DNA of 64,000 nucleotides, taken from positions 24,926,647-24,990,646 of the forward strand of contig NC_080057.1 of the NCBI RefSeq assembly GCF_026212465.1, written 5' to 3'. This DNA comes from Amaranthus tricolor (Eukaryota; Streptophyta; Magnoliopsida; Caryophyllales; Amaranthaceae). Below the pieces are notes generated by a model. The model saw only the letters and a program-made list of their open reading frames with translations. It had not been told where the DNA came from and did not search any database. Position numbers and translations under genes: made by a program. Numbering within the stretch: the first letter of the stretch is position 1; each line of letters opens with the position of its first letter. Positions 48,420 to 60,312 of the stretch are shown one piece after another.

Positions 48420-49555
48420 AGATTGAGGATAAAACACTATAACAACAACAACAACAACAAAAAAAAAAAAAAAAAAAAAAAAAAACTGAATTATTTATTT
48501 TTTAAATAGTTTGCGTTTGTCCAATTGAAGTCGTTTCACGGTGAGACAGCCTCAATTAAGAATTGGTATTACACAAATTTTCTCATATGAGACGGTCTCA
48601 CGGTGAGACCATTTTAATTAGATTGGCCGAATTTACATTTATTTTTAAATGGGTGACTTTTTATAGTCTTAAAGTTAATACTTAAACCTGAAAGTGATCA
48701 CTTACAATTTTAAAGTGATTACTTTGAAAAATGGGCTTACTTATATAGATTCGTCTCATGGTAAGTCGGTCTTATATAAGACCGACTGAAGTTTCAGCTT
48801 GTCTTGTATGAGACCGTTTCACTTTGAGAAGGCCCATATATTAGCCCATTTCTTCAATTGATTACTTTAACATCGTAATAATGATTATTTTAAAATTATA
48901 AAATAATGATTATAAAATAATCACTCTAAACTATAAAAAATGCTTATTTTACAATCATAAGTAATCACTTCGACGGTATAAATGATCACTTTAAGACAAA
49001 ATGTGTATATTAGGCATGCCCAATAGAGATGGTCACACTGTGAGACCGTCTCATTTGAGAATTTGCGTAACCAGCCGGTCTCTTGAGTGACTGTCTTTTT
49101 GAGAAATGTTTTTTAAACCCAACCCATTAAAGCTTAATTAAACATAAGAAATAATAGCGAGCTTACCAAAGTAGAGTTGGTCTCTTAAAAAAATCATCTC
49201 TCACAAGAATTTGAACATTCGGGCCTCTTTATTTTTTTAATTTCTTAGCCCAAAACTAAAAGTATACTTTAACCAAATCATCTTTATCCAATTCTCTCTA
49301 AACTTGACTCAACTAAATTTTCAGCTCGATCGTCTCACCGTGAAACGAGTTTATATAAAAAGTAAGTTTTATTATTGTACTCGGCACGTTTAGATGGATT
49401 ATTAATTCAAAATCCACGAATGATAATTTTGTAAAAGAAACATATGGAATAACAAAACTACCAGCTATAATTCAAAACGATTATTTGAAAATCTATTTGT
49501 TTTAATCAAGTTATTAGCGGTTCTTAGTGTTTCTTATTCAAAAATTTATATTTGG
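48420..49555. other. Spacer at the axis of the inverted duplication, GAGACGGTCTC repeats
   Basis: Holds a (CAA)n/poly-A tract at about 48441-48485 and many segments of the form GAGACGGTCTCACGGTGAGACC and AGACCGTCTCAT between 48530 and 49080. Short repeats of the type TAAAGTGATCACTT lie between them. No gene is seen. A motif TTAATTTCTTAGCCCAAAACTAA near 49232 recurs at 63940 and, inverted, near 44660. Confidence 0.6.
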
Positions 49556-49790
49556 GTATAGCAAAAAAATTATAGGTAAAGCAATGATGGTGCCAATATC
49601 TTGTTAGAGATTCAAGTGTAGAGCCCTTCAAAGATGCCTATGCAAAAGCCCGTCGAATTTTGGAGCATTTATTGGCTTATATTATAATATCGTATATGAT
49701 AAATTTTTTGCATGTTTTGATGATAAAATAAGTTCGTTTGACATTAGCTACATGGCTTACATCATAATATCGTATAAGTTCATTTAACAT
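49555..49790 (+). pseudogene. Third, highly decayed F-box gene fragment
   Basis: TGGTGCCAATATCTTGTTAG, then AGATTCAAGTGTAGAGCCCTT and GATGCCTATGCAAAAGCC, match the duplicated WCQ(Y/N)L(V/I)RDSTVKP region of the F-box gene. The frame is not maintained. It lies just before the larger pseudogene. Confidence 0.65.
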
Positions 49791-50084
49791 CCCTAGACGA
49801 AAATGTTGAGTTTTTCTAAGGTAAATAACAATGATTTGCTAGCTTGATAAATCACTCATTTGTTTTTTAGGCTAAAGATTAGGGGATTTTAAATGTAACC
49901 AAACATAACCAAACAAACCAAACCTGCACATAGGAACAACTTGCAAATCATTTTATGTATGTCTTTTTGAGGATTTATTATTTGGTGTAAATGCATAGAA
50001 AAGCTCGTTATTTAAGTATTTTTTTTAAGATTCTCTCATTGTATCTTTTTTTTTAAATGAACAGATAATTTTTATTATGGTATG

Positions 50085-51396
50085 ATGATACTTGCTTGTG
50101 AAAGAACAAAGGTGTTAGAGGACAAGTATTTAATTCCAGACGTCTTATGGATGGAAGTGTTGCATATTTGCTAACCAAAACTTTGTTACATATCAGGTGT
50201 GTTTGTAAAACATGGTGTTCTTTGATTGATTCCCATGATTTCACGTATAGGCACCTAGAAATTTACAATGACAACAAACGTAATAATAGCCGTCTTAACA
50301 TTTACGCGATTCGAAATGTACAAAATTCATTCATTATCTATCAAAGCGATTATAATTTCAAAAAACATGTATCCTACTTACCAGATAATGGCAGATTTAA
50401 CATTTTTATCATGAAACCGATATAGTTAATGGATTGATGTTGGTAAGAAGAGAAAGATTTAGGATTCAGGATGAACAACTTTTTTTATGGAATCCTTCCA
50501 TATATAAATTATTAGAAATTCCTCCTTGTCCTCTAACGAAAACATATTTAAAATTGGACTTTAATTTTTGTCTCGAATTTGTACCTTCTAGTTTTGATTA
50601 TAGAGTACTTGTCTTTAGAGAGCATAAAAAAGGAGAAAGGTTAGAAGTTGAGATGACAATTTATTCATTAAGAGAAAATCGTGGGAAAGTTAAACCCAAT
50701 TGAGTTAATGTATTAGGAAGATCTTTAGCTTTCACAAAGAATTATGATTCGGGTGTTTATACACATGATAATGTTGTTTACTCGCAAGGGGTGGTTTATT
50801 GGAAGCCTACTTTATTATACAGTAGTAAAAATCTTGTTTATTTCGATTTTGAAGATGAAATATTTGGAATTAAAGATTTACCTGTTGTTCTTAATGACTA
50901 TTATATGAAAATCGTATTTGTCTTAAGTGGATCATTAGCTGCTCTTGGTATTTCCTATTTAGAAATTTGTATTTGGGTAATGGATAAGGATAACAATACT
51001 GAGAAAGCCAAGCAACATTGGTGTCAAAATCTTATTAGAGATTCAACAGTAAAACCCTTAAAAAAAAGCCTATGCAAAAGATCGTGGGATCTTAAAAGTT
51101 AACAATGCTGGGAAGCCTATGCAACAATGGACCCAATATTTTGTTAGAGATTCAACTGTAAAACCAAGTAAAGGAGCCTATGGAGAAGCTTCTGGAATCT
51201 TCTTGGTAATCGACAAACATAATAAAATCGTATATGATGAGAGGAATCATACATTTTATGGGTGTTATAAAGATCAATTAACGTCGTATAACATTATAAC
51301 TAATAAAGTTCAATATTTGACAGATTCTCACAAGATTAGCTACTTGGTACTTATGTAGAGAGTTTGGTGCTGCTTAACCAAGCTAAATTCAACAAT
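50085..51396 (+). pseudogene. F-box pseudogene, inverted copy of 46078-47409
   Basis: Matches the intact F-box gene along its whole length, including 5' and 3' flanks (about 49862-51540 against 45905-47660). At least five lesions disable it: a 1-base loss near 50163 (EVL|AYLPTK), a shift near 50405 (after GRFNIF), a TGG-to-TGA stop at 50701-50703 (PN*VN), a shift in an A-run near 51060, and a shift near 51350. The duplicated QQW...VRDSTVKP segment is present, so that duplication predates the gene copy. Confidence 0.92.
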
Positions 51397-53778
51397 GATC
51401 AACTTTAACAAAGCCTTCTTTTAATGTCAAAGTTGTATGATTTGCAACTACAAGACATTTGATGCTTTACTATGTTCTTTTCATTGTTAGCTTTTAGTGT
51501 TTGGATCTTGAATAAATTAATTTTAATTATTAACAGATGGGGTTTATATGATTAATGTAATGGACTGATTATATACAAGACAGGTCGTTAGTGTTATGAT
51601 TTATGATATATTTTTTTTGTTTGACTTTGACTTTTTAATTACTTATATAGTGTTTAAAAACTATGATTTTAATTTGGCAAATCAAAAAATCAAATTTACA
51701 TTTATATCAATTTCAACTAATTTTTAAAAATAGTAAAAGTTGAAAATTTGATAATAACAACCAAGAGGTTTTCATTCTTATATTCGTCATTTATAATTTA
51801 ATAATTAAAAGTTAAAAACCCATATTTTAGAAATGAACTAGTTGTTCCCAATGCAACCTTGATGGTCCACTTGACTGCATCTTGGTGATAGCCGCGTTAG
51901 GACACAAAGAATTCAAATAGTCATGCTTGCAAATAATGTGAGTTTCAGCAACATTTCAAAAAAGCCCTTAAAATAAAAGTACGACAGCAATCCATAAATC
52001 CCACCATTTACTCCACTAAGCTAAAGAATTGTTTCTTTGTTCAAAGTTTTCATATTAAGATCAAAATTATGAGAAAAGGACAGTAAGACCAATTAAGGAA
52101 CATGGAAGATGTACGGATTCATCGAAAACTGTAATGGATCATTCTGTGTTGTCACCATCTTCGTCAAATATCTTTGTGCAAGCTCAGACGTCGAGCTTTG
52201 GTAATTGAGAGAAACCCATGGCTGCATCCAATTATGCAAAATAAATGACCAATAAGTATGAATGCGTGAAGGAACAATACATACATGTGAAGGTGCAGAA
52301 CAATTTATCTCTGTATACATATGACAACAACTAACTCAACATGCAAAGATGAACATGTCAAGTTGCAAAAAATGAACGCCAAGGACATAATAACCATATC
52401 AACCACCAGGAAAATATTCTCATTTGAAACTAAAATTTTACGGTCAATTTTTAAATCTTTTGAAGACAAATTGCATACTAAGAAGTCGAACAACAAATAT
52501 CAAGACGTCAAGAAAAAATTCCTATTGAACTGGACAGGATAAGACATATACCATTCCAATCATACTTCTAACCTCTAAGGTTTCTGGATCCACATGCTTT
52601 TTCGCACAACAAGACAAGAAAGTCCCAAAAATTAGACACCGCCAAGCACGTAATCAAAAGCAACAACATAAATCCTTAATTGCTTCAAAACATTATTGAG
52701 ATTTTATATTGGCAGCATATAACAAACAAGCCAAAACAAATAACATAATTTTACACAACTAGATTATAATATAAGAAACCTTTTAGAATAAATAAACATG
52801 TCCATTTTTAATTCAAAATTCCTATACTACCCCAATGCTCTAGGAAACTATAGGAGAACTTATTGGTTTCTGGCATACCCATACTTGCACTACCCACCTA
52901 TTTAGAAAGCATTTTTCTCTTCTCTAGTCATATGGGTATTGTAAAACAAATTTACTCTCTCCGTATTCCTCGATTTGCATGCCAATGCAAATGGTGCACT
53001 TGCATAATGGAGGAGTTATTATTAAAAACATCAATAATAGTTTGGATCTTCTAACTCAATCGTTTAGAAGTCTATGTAAGCAAAATAGAACATGATTTGT
53101 ATGCCTAAAGAAGCTAGCAGTTCAGCATCTAAAGTCTATCGCATGAAAAATGAGTAGTCGACTTTTGGGAATGAAAAGAATATATGGGTTATACAACAGT
53201 ACCTGCTCACTTGATTGCCCAGAACGAACATCATTACTGGATCCTTCTTCGACCGTAACATTTGGATCATTTTTCTTCTTTGACCCAACAGAATCCAAAT
53301 ATTCCATTGATGGTCGAAGCGATACAACAGCTTGAACGGGATTCACAACAAGCTGCAAGATCAAAATAACATAAACATGCTTAAAATTGAGTCACCATGT
53401 TTAAATTTTAAAAAAAAAACACTACAAGAACATACTCTCGTCCTAGAATAATAGGTCATATATTTTGACTTCGAAGATGAACTAGATTCTAATTAATCAC
53501 GATATTTAAATATAAAAAAGGAACTACAAGAACATACTCTCCATTAGAAATCAAACTTTTTTTCTTGTTACACTTCCAATTTAATCACCTTAGCCACCCT
53601 CACCAAGTTAAAAGCAATAAAAGAATACTCCTCTTGATTCTAAATATATCATACTTATTTTAACTAATATATAACGGCAAATCTTAATGTCCATAATTCA
53701 TTTTTTATAACTATAGGTTAGACTTAACATAAGATAAAAGTTAGCAAAGAAGTGCCCAGAAAACAAAGACGAATAATC

Positions 53779-55423
53779 TGATAACTGCAATTATTTGCAC
53801 TTTTCATTATCATTTATATGCTCCTTTTGTGTGTTTAGTGGCGTTTTAAGGTCGTTTTAGGCGTGCTTGCTCCATTTCGGTACTCCATGGCTAATTCGTG
53901 GGTAAGTAAGCGAATCATGACATTTTTGAGTCCTTTTTGTGGGTTTTGTGGCTAATCATGTTTACAGGACTCAAAGATCGAATCAAACCATCTATAGCAT
54001 CAAGCCATGTGAAGCAAAAGATCAAAAGACCAAATTTTTTATGTATTTCCCTCCAAATCACAAAAGTCGAGTCGGCTGAGGAAGTTCTCTAAGTCCTCAA
54101 CGACTCGGCGATGAAAAGAAAGTCAAGAGCCATTCCAGAAGACAAAGCCGACTCGACTTCAGTGAAGAAGAGGCAACCGCCGAGTCAGCGTTATGTGCTG
54201 ACACTCACTATGATTTCCAGAAACAAAAGCCAACTCGGCTTTAGATAGGAAAAAGTGACCGCCGAGTTGGCGGTATAGGCTGTCAGATTCATCAATTTTC
54301 CAAAAGCTGCAGCCGAGTCGGCGGTGGGCGCGTGTTCTTGAAAGCCAACTCGACGTTTTTTATTCCAAGCCTGGTTTGATTGTTTACAGCCGTTTTTCAT
54401 TAGGTTTTAGGTTAATGGGTCTTATTTACCTCTAATGACTGATTAGGGTTTCCTCTCTCCTTCTTCCTTCCTTTAGACTTAATTACTCTTTTTTCATTAG
54501 TTTACTCTTAATTTCAGCATTTAATTTAGTTTTTCATTAAGTTCATCATTAATCTTCCTTCAAGCATTGTAAGTTTTCACTAGTATTTAATTTTCTTTGT
54601 CTTTAATTTCTTGTATTAGTTTTAATCTTTCTTTATTGAACTTTAATTATTGTCATTAATCTTTCTTCAATAAAAGCTTGTTATTATACTTCATTCACTG
54701 CCTTTTGATTTAATTGTAATTGTTGTGTTCTTGGAGTTAAATTATTGTTTTTCTTGAATTTGTCATTAATTTCATTCTTAGTCATGTCTAGTATCATCCT
54801 AAGATTTGTATTTATTGCTTTTACCATGATTAGTGCGTAGATCTATTTTCTAGGATTAGGGTTTGAACCTATAAAGTCAAGTATGATTTGATTTTTGAAT
54901 GTGTCTATGAAACTAGGATTAAAGTGGTTGAATCGTGCTAACAGTCCTAAATTAAACATGCTTTGTCGGACTAGTCAATAGAACTAGCGTGTGAGATTGG
55001 GATCGACTTTGCTTTAGGGTGAATTTTAGTTAAATTCTTATTAATTCGTTCAATAAAACTAGCGTGTGAGAATCGACTTAATAGGGCCTAACTCTAATAG
55101 TTAATCAACAGAGCGAGAGTTTGAGATTAACAAGATCATGTTTAACCATGTAATTAATCCCACAGTTCATAGACACTAATGAAAATTTGATCATACAAGA
55201 CTTTAGGGGATTCCCGACACCCTAAATCTCTTTGTCAACATAGTTTAATCCATATTTCTTATCGCATTCGTAGTTTGTTAGAAAACAACCAACCACATAT
55301 TTTTTTCTTCTTTTAGCAATATAATTAATCGAAATTAGTAAGTTTCTTGTCCTAGATTCCTTGTGTTTGACCCGCATTTACACGTACACCGTGTGCTTGC
55401 GGTTAAATAAAATTTGCACATCA
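53779..55423. mobile_element. Solo LTR (about 1.65 kb), probably gypsy-type
   Basis: Begins TGATAACTGC and ends TTTGCACATCA, has no internal coding sequence, and is flanked by TAATC (53774-53778) and CAATC (55424-55428). The intact RPC5 intron has a single CAATC at the matching place, so the 5-bp duplication and insertion are confirmed by an empty site. A cluster of GCCGAGTCGGC-like motifs lies at 54065-54355. The end segment GACCCGCATTTACACGTACACC is typical of long Ty3/gypsy LTRs. Family assignment is an inference. Confidence 0.8.
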
Positions 55424-55709
55424 CAATCATTTAAAATGAGAGCATTAAAAATCACTGTAAGCAACTCATTAACTCTATGATCTATGTTCAAACTAATAGA
55501 ACAAAAAACTCATCTCAGCAATAGCATAATCCTACACAATCATACTTAAACCAAGAGCTAACCAGCATTTCTTACTGAAAATGACAGCGCAACCCCAATT
55601 GTTAAAAACATAGAAATCACTCACAATTCATAAGAAAATCAGTATTTATAGAATATTACTAGTATAGATTAAAACAGCCATGTTTGGCAGACAACATTAC
55701 AGGTTATAG

Positions 55710-55884
55710 GCTATGTTACTTGGACTCGGGTATTGATATCAGATATTGGTACGTGTCCAATTGTCGGATACGTCTAAATATCCAATTTTACGCCTAAAAT
55801 GAAGTGTCTATGTGTCATACCAATGTCTGAACATCAAGGACTGGACACGGGTATGTGAAACAAAATGAAGAGTCCGAGTAACAT
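55710..55884. mobile_element. MITE of the TGTTACTTGGACTC family with 9-bp target duplication
   Basis: 175 bp with inverted ends GCTATGTTACTTGGACTC / GAGTCCGAGTAACAT. Flanked by AGGTTATAG on both sides (55701-55709 and 55885-55893). The intact RPC5 intron shows the site once. Related to 36639-36812. Confidence 0.85.
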
Positions 55885-56009
55885 AGGTTATAGATATTGA
55901 AGATGAACTAGGTGATAAATACCATCTACCATAACAATATACTAGTATATATTAGATGTTAATCTAGAAAAATCTATGTAAAAAATCTAAACAAGAAACT
56001 TGTACACTA

Positions 56010-56510
56010 CAAAAAACTCTTGATTTAGCGATGGAAAAATGGCGACGGGAACAGTTGGTCGCCAATGGCGACGTCTAGGCGAGGGAAAAACGGGTCGCAA
56101 AGTGAAAAAGCAAGTTGGCGACGACTTAGCGAGGAACAAATCGGTCGCCAACAATAGAACGAGATGGCGACGGCCCACAGACGGTCGCCCTTTCGTCGCC
56201 ATGTTAAACATTTAATTTTATTTTTTTTTTCAGAGACTGGCCGACGGGAAATATGGTCGCCATGGCGTCGCCTAGTTTCTATTTACTGTTTGCTTTTTAA
56301 TTTGTAATAGGGCGACGGGAATGTTACGTAGCCCTTTGGTCGCCATTGCTCGCGATGTTAAACATTTAATTTTAATTTTTTTCCCAGGGACGGGGCGACG
56401 GGAAATCTGGTCGCCATTGCGTCGCCTAGTTTCTATTTATTGTTTGTTTTTCAATTTGTAATATGGCGACGGGAATGTTACGTAGCCCTTTGGTCGCCAT
56501 ATTTTTGAAT
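56010..56510. repeat. CACTA left subterminal repeat array
   Basis: Repeated GGCGACGGGAA and GGTCGCCA motifs. A 154-bp unit beginning ATGTTAAACATTTAA at 56201 is repeated at 56355. Confidence 0.88.
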
Positions 56511-56566
56511 TTGAATGGTTTTTTTGTTTATCGCTTTTTCATCGCCGTTTTGTCGCTATGTTTTTC

Positions 56567-56574
56567 TATAAATA
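56567..56574 (+). promoter_or_regulatory. CACTA promoter TATA box
   Basis: TATAAATA just after the left subterminal array. The leader that follows contains a threefold repeat and then a predicted intron (donor AAAAG|GTTAGT near 56716, acceptor ATTTAG at 57011) before the ATG at 57021. Confidence 0.6.
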
Positions 56575-56595
56575 ACCCACTGATTGTTGTCCATC

Positions 56596-56716
56596 GTAGT
56601 ATATTTTCGAAGCAAGCTTTGGAAGCTAAAAAATTTGTAGTATATTTTCGGAGCTTTGGAAACTAAAAAATTTGTAGTATATTTTCGAAGCTTTGAAAGC
56701 TAAAAAATTTGAAAAG
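56596..56716 (+). repeat. Three-copy tandem repeat in the transposase leader
   Basis: GTAGTATATTTTCG, then AGCTTTGGAAGCTAAAAAATTT, repeats three times, starting near 56596, 56637 and 56675. Confidence 0.85.
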
Positions 56717-57020
56717 GTTAGTGAGTTTTTTGTTTTTTTTTTATATGAGTTAATTTTATTTATTTTTATTATTTATATTTAGTTTCTATTGTCATTAATT
56801 TGATTATTTAATTTGTACATATTTTATTTTCTTTGTTATTTTCTTGAGTTTTTATATTTTTTATTATTTTATATTTTATTTTAATTGACATTAGTTTGCT
56901 TTAATAGTTTTTATTAGAATAATTATATTATTATTATCATATATATATTTTTATTGTCATTAACTTACTTTTTTGATAAGTTGAATGATTATGTTATTAT
57001 ATTATATTTAGGTGTTAAAA

Positions 57021-59684
57021 ATGAGTTCTAGGCAAGAAAGAAGTTGGATGTACAACCGACGAAAAAATGGAAAGTTTAGTTTAAGATTTATGAGAGGGTT
57101 GGAAGAGTTTTTAGATTTTGCTAGTACACAAAGCATGAGTTCTGAGATTAGATGTCCTTGTAAAAAGTGTAAAAATTGTTGTTTTAAGGAAGTAGATGAA
57201 ATAAGGGAACATCTAATGAGAAGGGGGTTTGTTGAAAATTACTATGAGTGGGAATATCATCAGAACACAGAGATAGGAACTACATCTGATGTTGCAGCGG
57301 AAGTCGGAGAGCAATCGTCATATGATCCAAATCCATACGCACAGATGGTGCATGATGCAGCAGCAAGTGTGTTTCCAGGCAATTACCATCACTTTTTTCC
57401 CTCACAGTATAATGTAGAGTCAGTAGATAATGAACCACCGGTACACGTTGACGAAAATCCAAACCCACAGTGTCAACAATTTTTTGAAATGTTAAATTCT
57501 GTAAATAGTCCTCTGTATGAAGGTTGTGAAAATCACACGAAGATGTCTATTATTGGTCGACTTACAAACCTGAAGACAGACCATCGTCTCACTGAGAGGT
57601 GTTACGACGATATTTGTGGTATTGTCAACGAAGTGTTACCAGAAGAGAATACGATGGTAAACAACTTCTACGAAACGAAAAAACAAATAGCTGCTCTTGG
57701 ATTACCTGTTGAGAAGATAGATTGTTGTCCTAACGGATGTTTGATATATTGGGGGAATAATGCGAATGCAACTTGCTGTTACATTTGTGAAACTTCTAGA
57801 TGGAGAAGAAACAGTAAGGGTGATAAAGTTTCGCGGAAACAATTTCATTATTTTCCCCTAGGGCCCAGATTACAAAGATTGTATGCTTCAGAGGCAACAG
57901 CTAAGCATATGAGGTGGCATGCAGAACACCGCACTAAGGATGGAGAGATGATACATCCGTCCGATGCTGAAGCGTGGTTGACATTTAACGACATTCATCC
58001 AGACTTTGCATTGGAGACTCGAAACGTGCGGCTTGGTCTGTGTACAGATGGTTTTAACCCATTTGGAAGTTCGGGTCAACAGTATTCATCGTGGCCTGTC
58101 ATTTTAACACCATACAATCTTCCGCCATGGATGTGCATGAAGAAGCCGTATATGTTCTTGACCGTGATTGTCCCTGGGCCGAGTAATCCAAAGCACAACA
58201 TTGACTTATATCTTCAACCTCTAATACGAGAGTTGAATATGTTGTGGGAGGAGGGTATTTGTACATATGATGTGTCAAGAAAGGAGAATTTTCAACTACG
58301 AGCAGCTTTAATGTGGACGATCAATGACTTTCCGGCTTATTCGATGTTGTCCGGGTGGAGTACTGCGGGCCGATATGCTTGCCCTTACTGCATGGATGAT
58401 TCCCAAGCTTTCTACCTTACGCATAGCAAGAAGGTGTGTTGGTTTGACTGTCATAGAAGGTTTTTGGATAAAAGTCATCCGTATAGGAGAAATAGAACAA
58501 ATTTCAGAGCAGGCATTGTTGAGAAGAGAGACCCACCTATCATTCGGACAGGATTTGAATTGCTTGATGAATTGGACCAGTTTGGTTTTTTGAAAGTCAA
58601 TGAAGAAGATGCACCGGAGCATAATAAAGAGGTTAGTAAATACTCTGCTGGATGGAAGAAGAGGAGCATATTCTGGGATTTGCCATATTGGAAAACTAAC
58701 ACGATTCGCCATAATTTGGATGTTATGCACATAGAAAAAAATGTTTTTGATAACATTTTCAACACTTTGTTGTGTGTGCCAAGTAAAACAAAGGATCACA
58801 TCAAGGGTAGACACGATCTGCGTGAACTTGGTATACGTTCAGAATTGCATCCTATAGGTACGTGTACACTCAAACATTTATATAATTAATAATTAATAAT
58901 AATTCATGTAACATCTTATTTTGATTATATACAGGTACGTCTATTCCTAAAGCTTCCTATACATTAAATGAACAACAAATACGTGCCTTGCTTCAATGGT
59001 TGAAGAGTATTAGATTTCCCGATGGTTATGTCTCCAATATGGCAAGGAATATTGACATGGCCAAGCATCAATTGTTTGGCATGAAAAGTCACGATTGTCA
59101 TGTTTTCATGCAACGTTTAATTCCAATTGCATTCAGAGAATTGCTACCGGTGAAGGTTTGGGAAGCGCTTACGGAGTTGAGCTTATATTTTAGAAGTTTG
59201 ACTACCACAAAGCTATGTGTGGAGGATTTGAGGAAAATGGAAGCAGATATTCCGGTTATCATCTGCAAACTAGAGACTATCTTTCCGCCCACATTCTTTG
59301 ATAGCATGGAACACCTTCCGATCCATTTGGCATATGAGGCTAGAATTGCTGGACCGGTCCAATACAGATGGATGTATCCATTTGAGAGGTATATAAATCA
59401 TATGTAATTAATTTATTCATTATTCTACCAGTGAACTAATTTTTCCGTACAGGTACCTTAGACATTTGAAACTGAATGTCAGAAACAAAGCTCATGTTGA
59501 AGTGTCGATATGCAACGCATATTTAACCGAGGAAGCATCGCATTTTGTTTCCCATTATTTTGAGCCACATGTGCGATGCAGGGTCAGAGACCTTCCTAGG
59601 AACGACGATGGAAGTTACAACAATGTTGTAACTGGTGTATTCGCAATCTTCAGTCATCCAATAAGATTTATACCAATAACAGCA

Positions 59685-59730
<46 letters not shown>

Positions 59731-59870
59731 TAATAATAATACTAATAATGATAATACTAATAATAATAATAAAATTAATAATAATACCAACAGCAAAAAC
59801 CAAAAGGACTAGTCAAATCACATCAGGCAGCGACCAACTGGCGATCAGAAATACGGTCGCTGCACTGTAA
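57021..59870 (+). CDS. CACTA transposase, TnpD/TNP2-like, C-terminally truncated
   Basis: Three exons (57021-58857, 58935-59388, 59453-59870) join in frame to 902 residues. The start is the ATG at 57021, just after the leader intron. Residues 1-80 are the transposase-associated domain (RSWMYNRRKNG, CPCKKCKN, HLMRRGF). From about residue 175 the TNP2 transposase domain follows (LTNLKTDHRL, IDCCPNGCLIYWG, LGPRLQRLYASE, TDGFNPFG, WPVILTPYNLPPW, YACPYCMDD). Exon 2 carries the DUF4218 segment (ALLQWLKSIRFPDGYVSNM). The last exon starts normally (RNKAHVEVSICNAYLTEEASHF) but runs after SHPIRFIPITAV into an Ile-rich tail coded by a TAA-type microsatellite, so the usual C-terminal domain (DUF4216) is missing. 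It would cut the element's ends together with the TnpA-like protein. Activity is doubtful. Confidence 0.9.
59683..59790. repeat. (TAA)n-derived microsatellite inside the transposase gene
   Basis: An imperfect AAT/TAA run read in frame as a string of Ile codons. It replaces the expected 3' part of the coding region. Confidence 0.9.
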
Positions 59871-60150
59871 AAGTCAAATTGGTTAGTCATGTCACAGCAG
59901 CTAGCGACCAAATAGCGACGAAACCTCCCGTCGCCACAGCTTGCCTGACATTTTTTTTCCCTGCAGCACGCAAACATCTGAAAAGTAAAGCTGTGGAGTC
60001 TTGTCGCAGCAGTGGCGACGAGTCAGCGAGGAAATATTCCGTCGCTATGCTTGTTGGGTCTTGTCATCTGAAAAGCTGTGTCTTGTCATCCTGTGGGCGA
60101 CGACCCGGCTACCGATGTTGTGGTCGCCCGTCTCACATTTCCAACATATA
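59815..60150. repeat. Internal GGCGAC/GTCGCC repeat cluster of the CACTA element
   Basis: Motifs such as GCGACCAAATAGCGACG, CGTCGCC, GTGGCGACGAG and GGGCGACGACCCGG occur between the two transposon genes, resembling the terminal arrays. They may be a second protein-binding cluster near the TnpA-like promoter. Confidence 0.65.
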
Positions 60151-60312
60151 TACTTCCTCTTTGCATGCATTTTCATGCATCTTAATACCTCAGTTTCCTC
60201 ATTACCTTAAAACCTCCGTTTTCCTTTCCTCATTTTCTTCATACTTCCTTTCCTTTCCTTAATACCTCAGTTTTCATACTTAGCTTCTTCCTTCCTTCTT
60301 ATTGTACTCAAA

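Noticed and set aside
50147..51358. A second functional F-box gene
   Set aside because: At least four frameshifts and one nonsense codon separate the open segments, so a single protein cannot be read.
53122..53364. A small independent minus-strand gene encoding VVSLRPSMEYLDS
   Set aside because: It is exactly pseudo-exon 5 of the RPC5 copy plus flanking intron, and neighbouring exon acceptors are destroyed.
59879..60262. Plus-strand frame between the two CACTA genes
   Set aside because: It runs through the GGCGAC repeat cluster and the TnpA-like leader, with no domain and no splice support.
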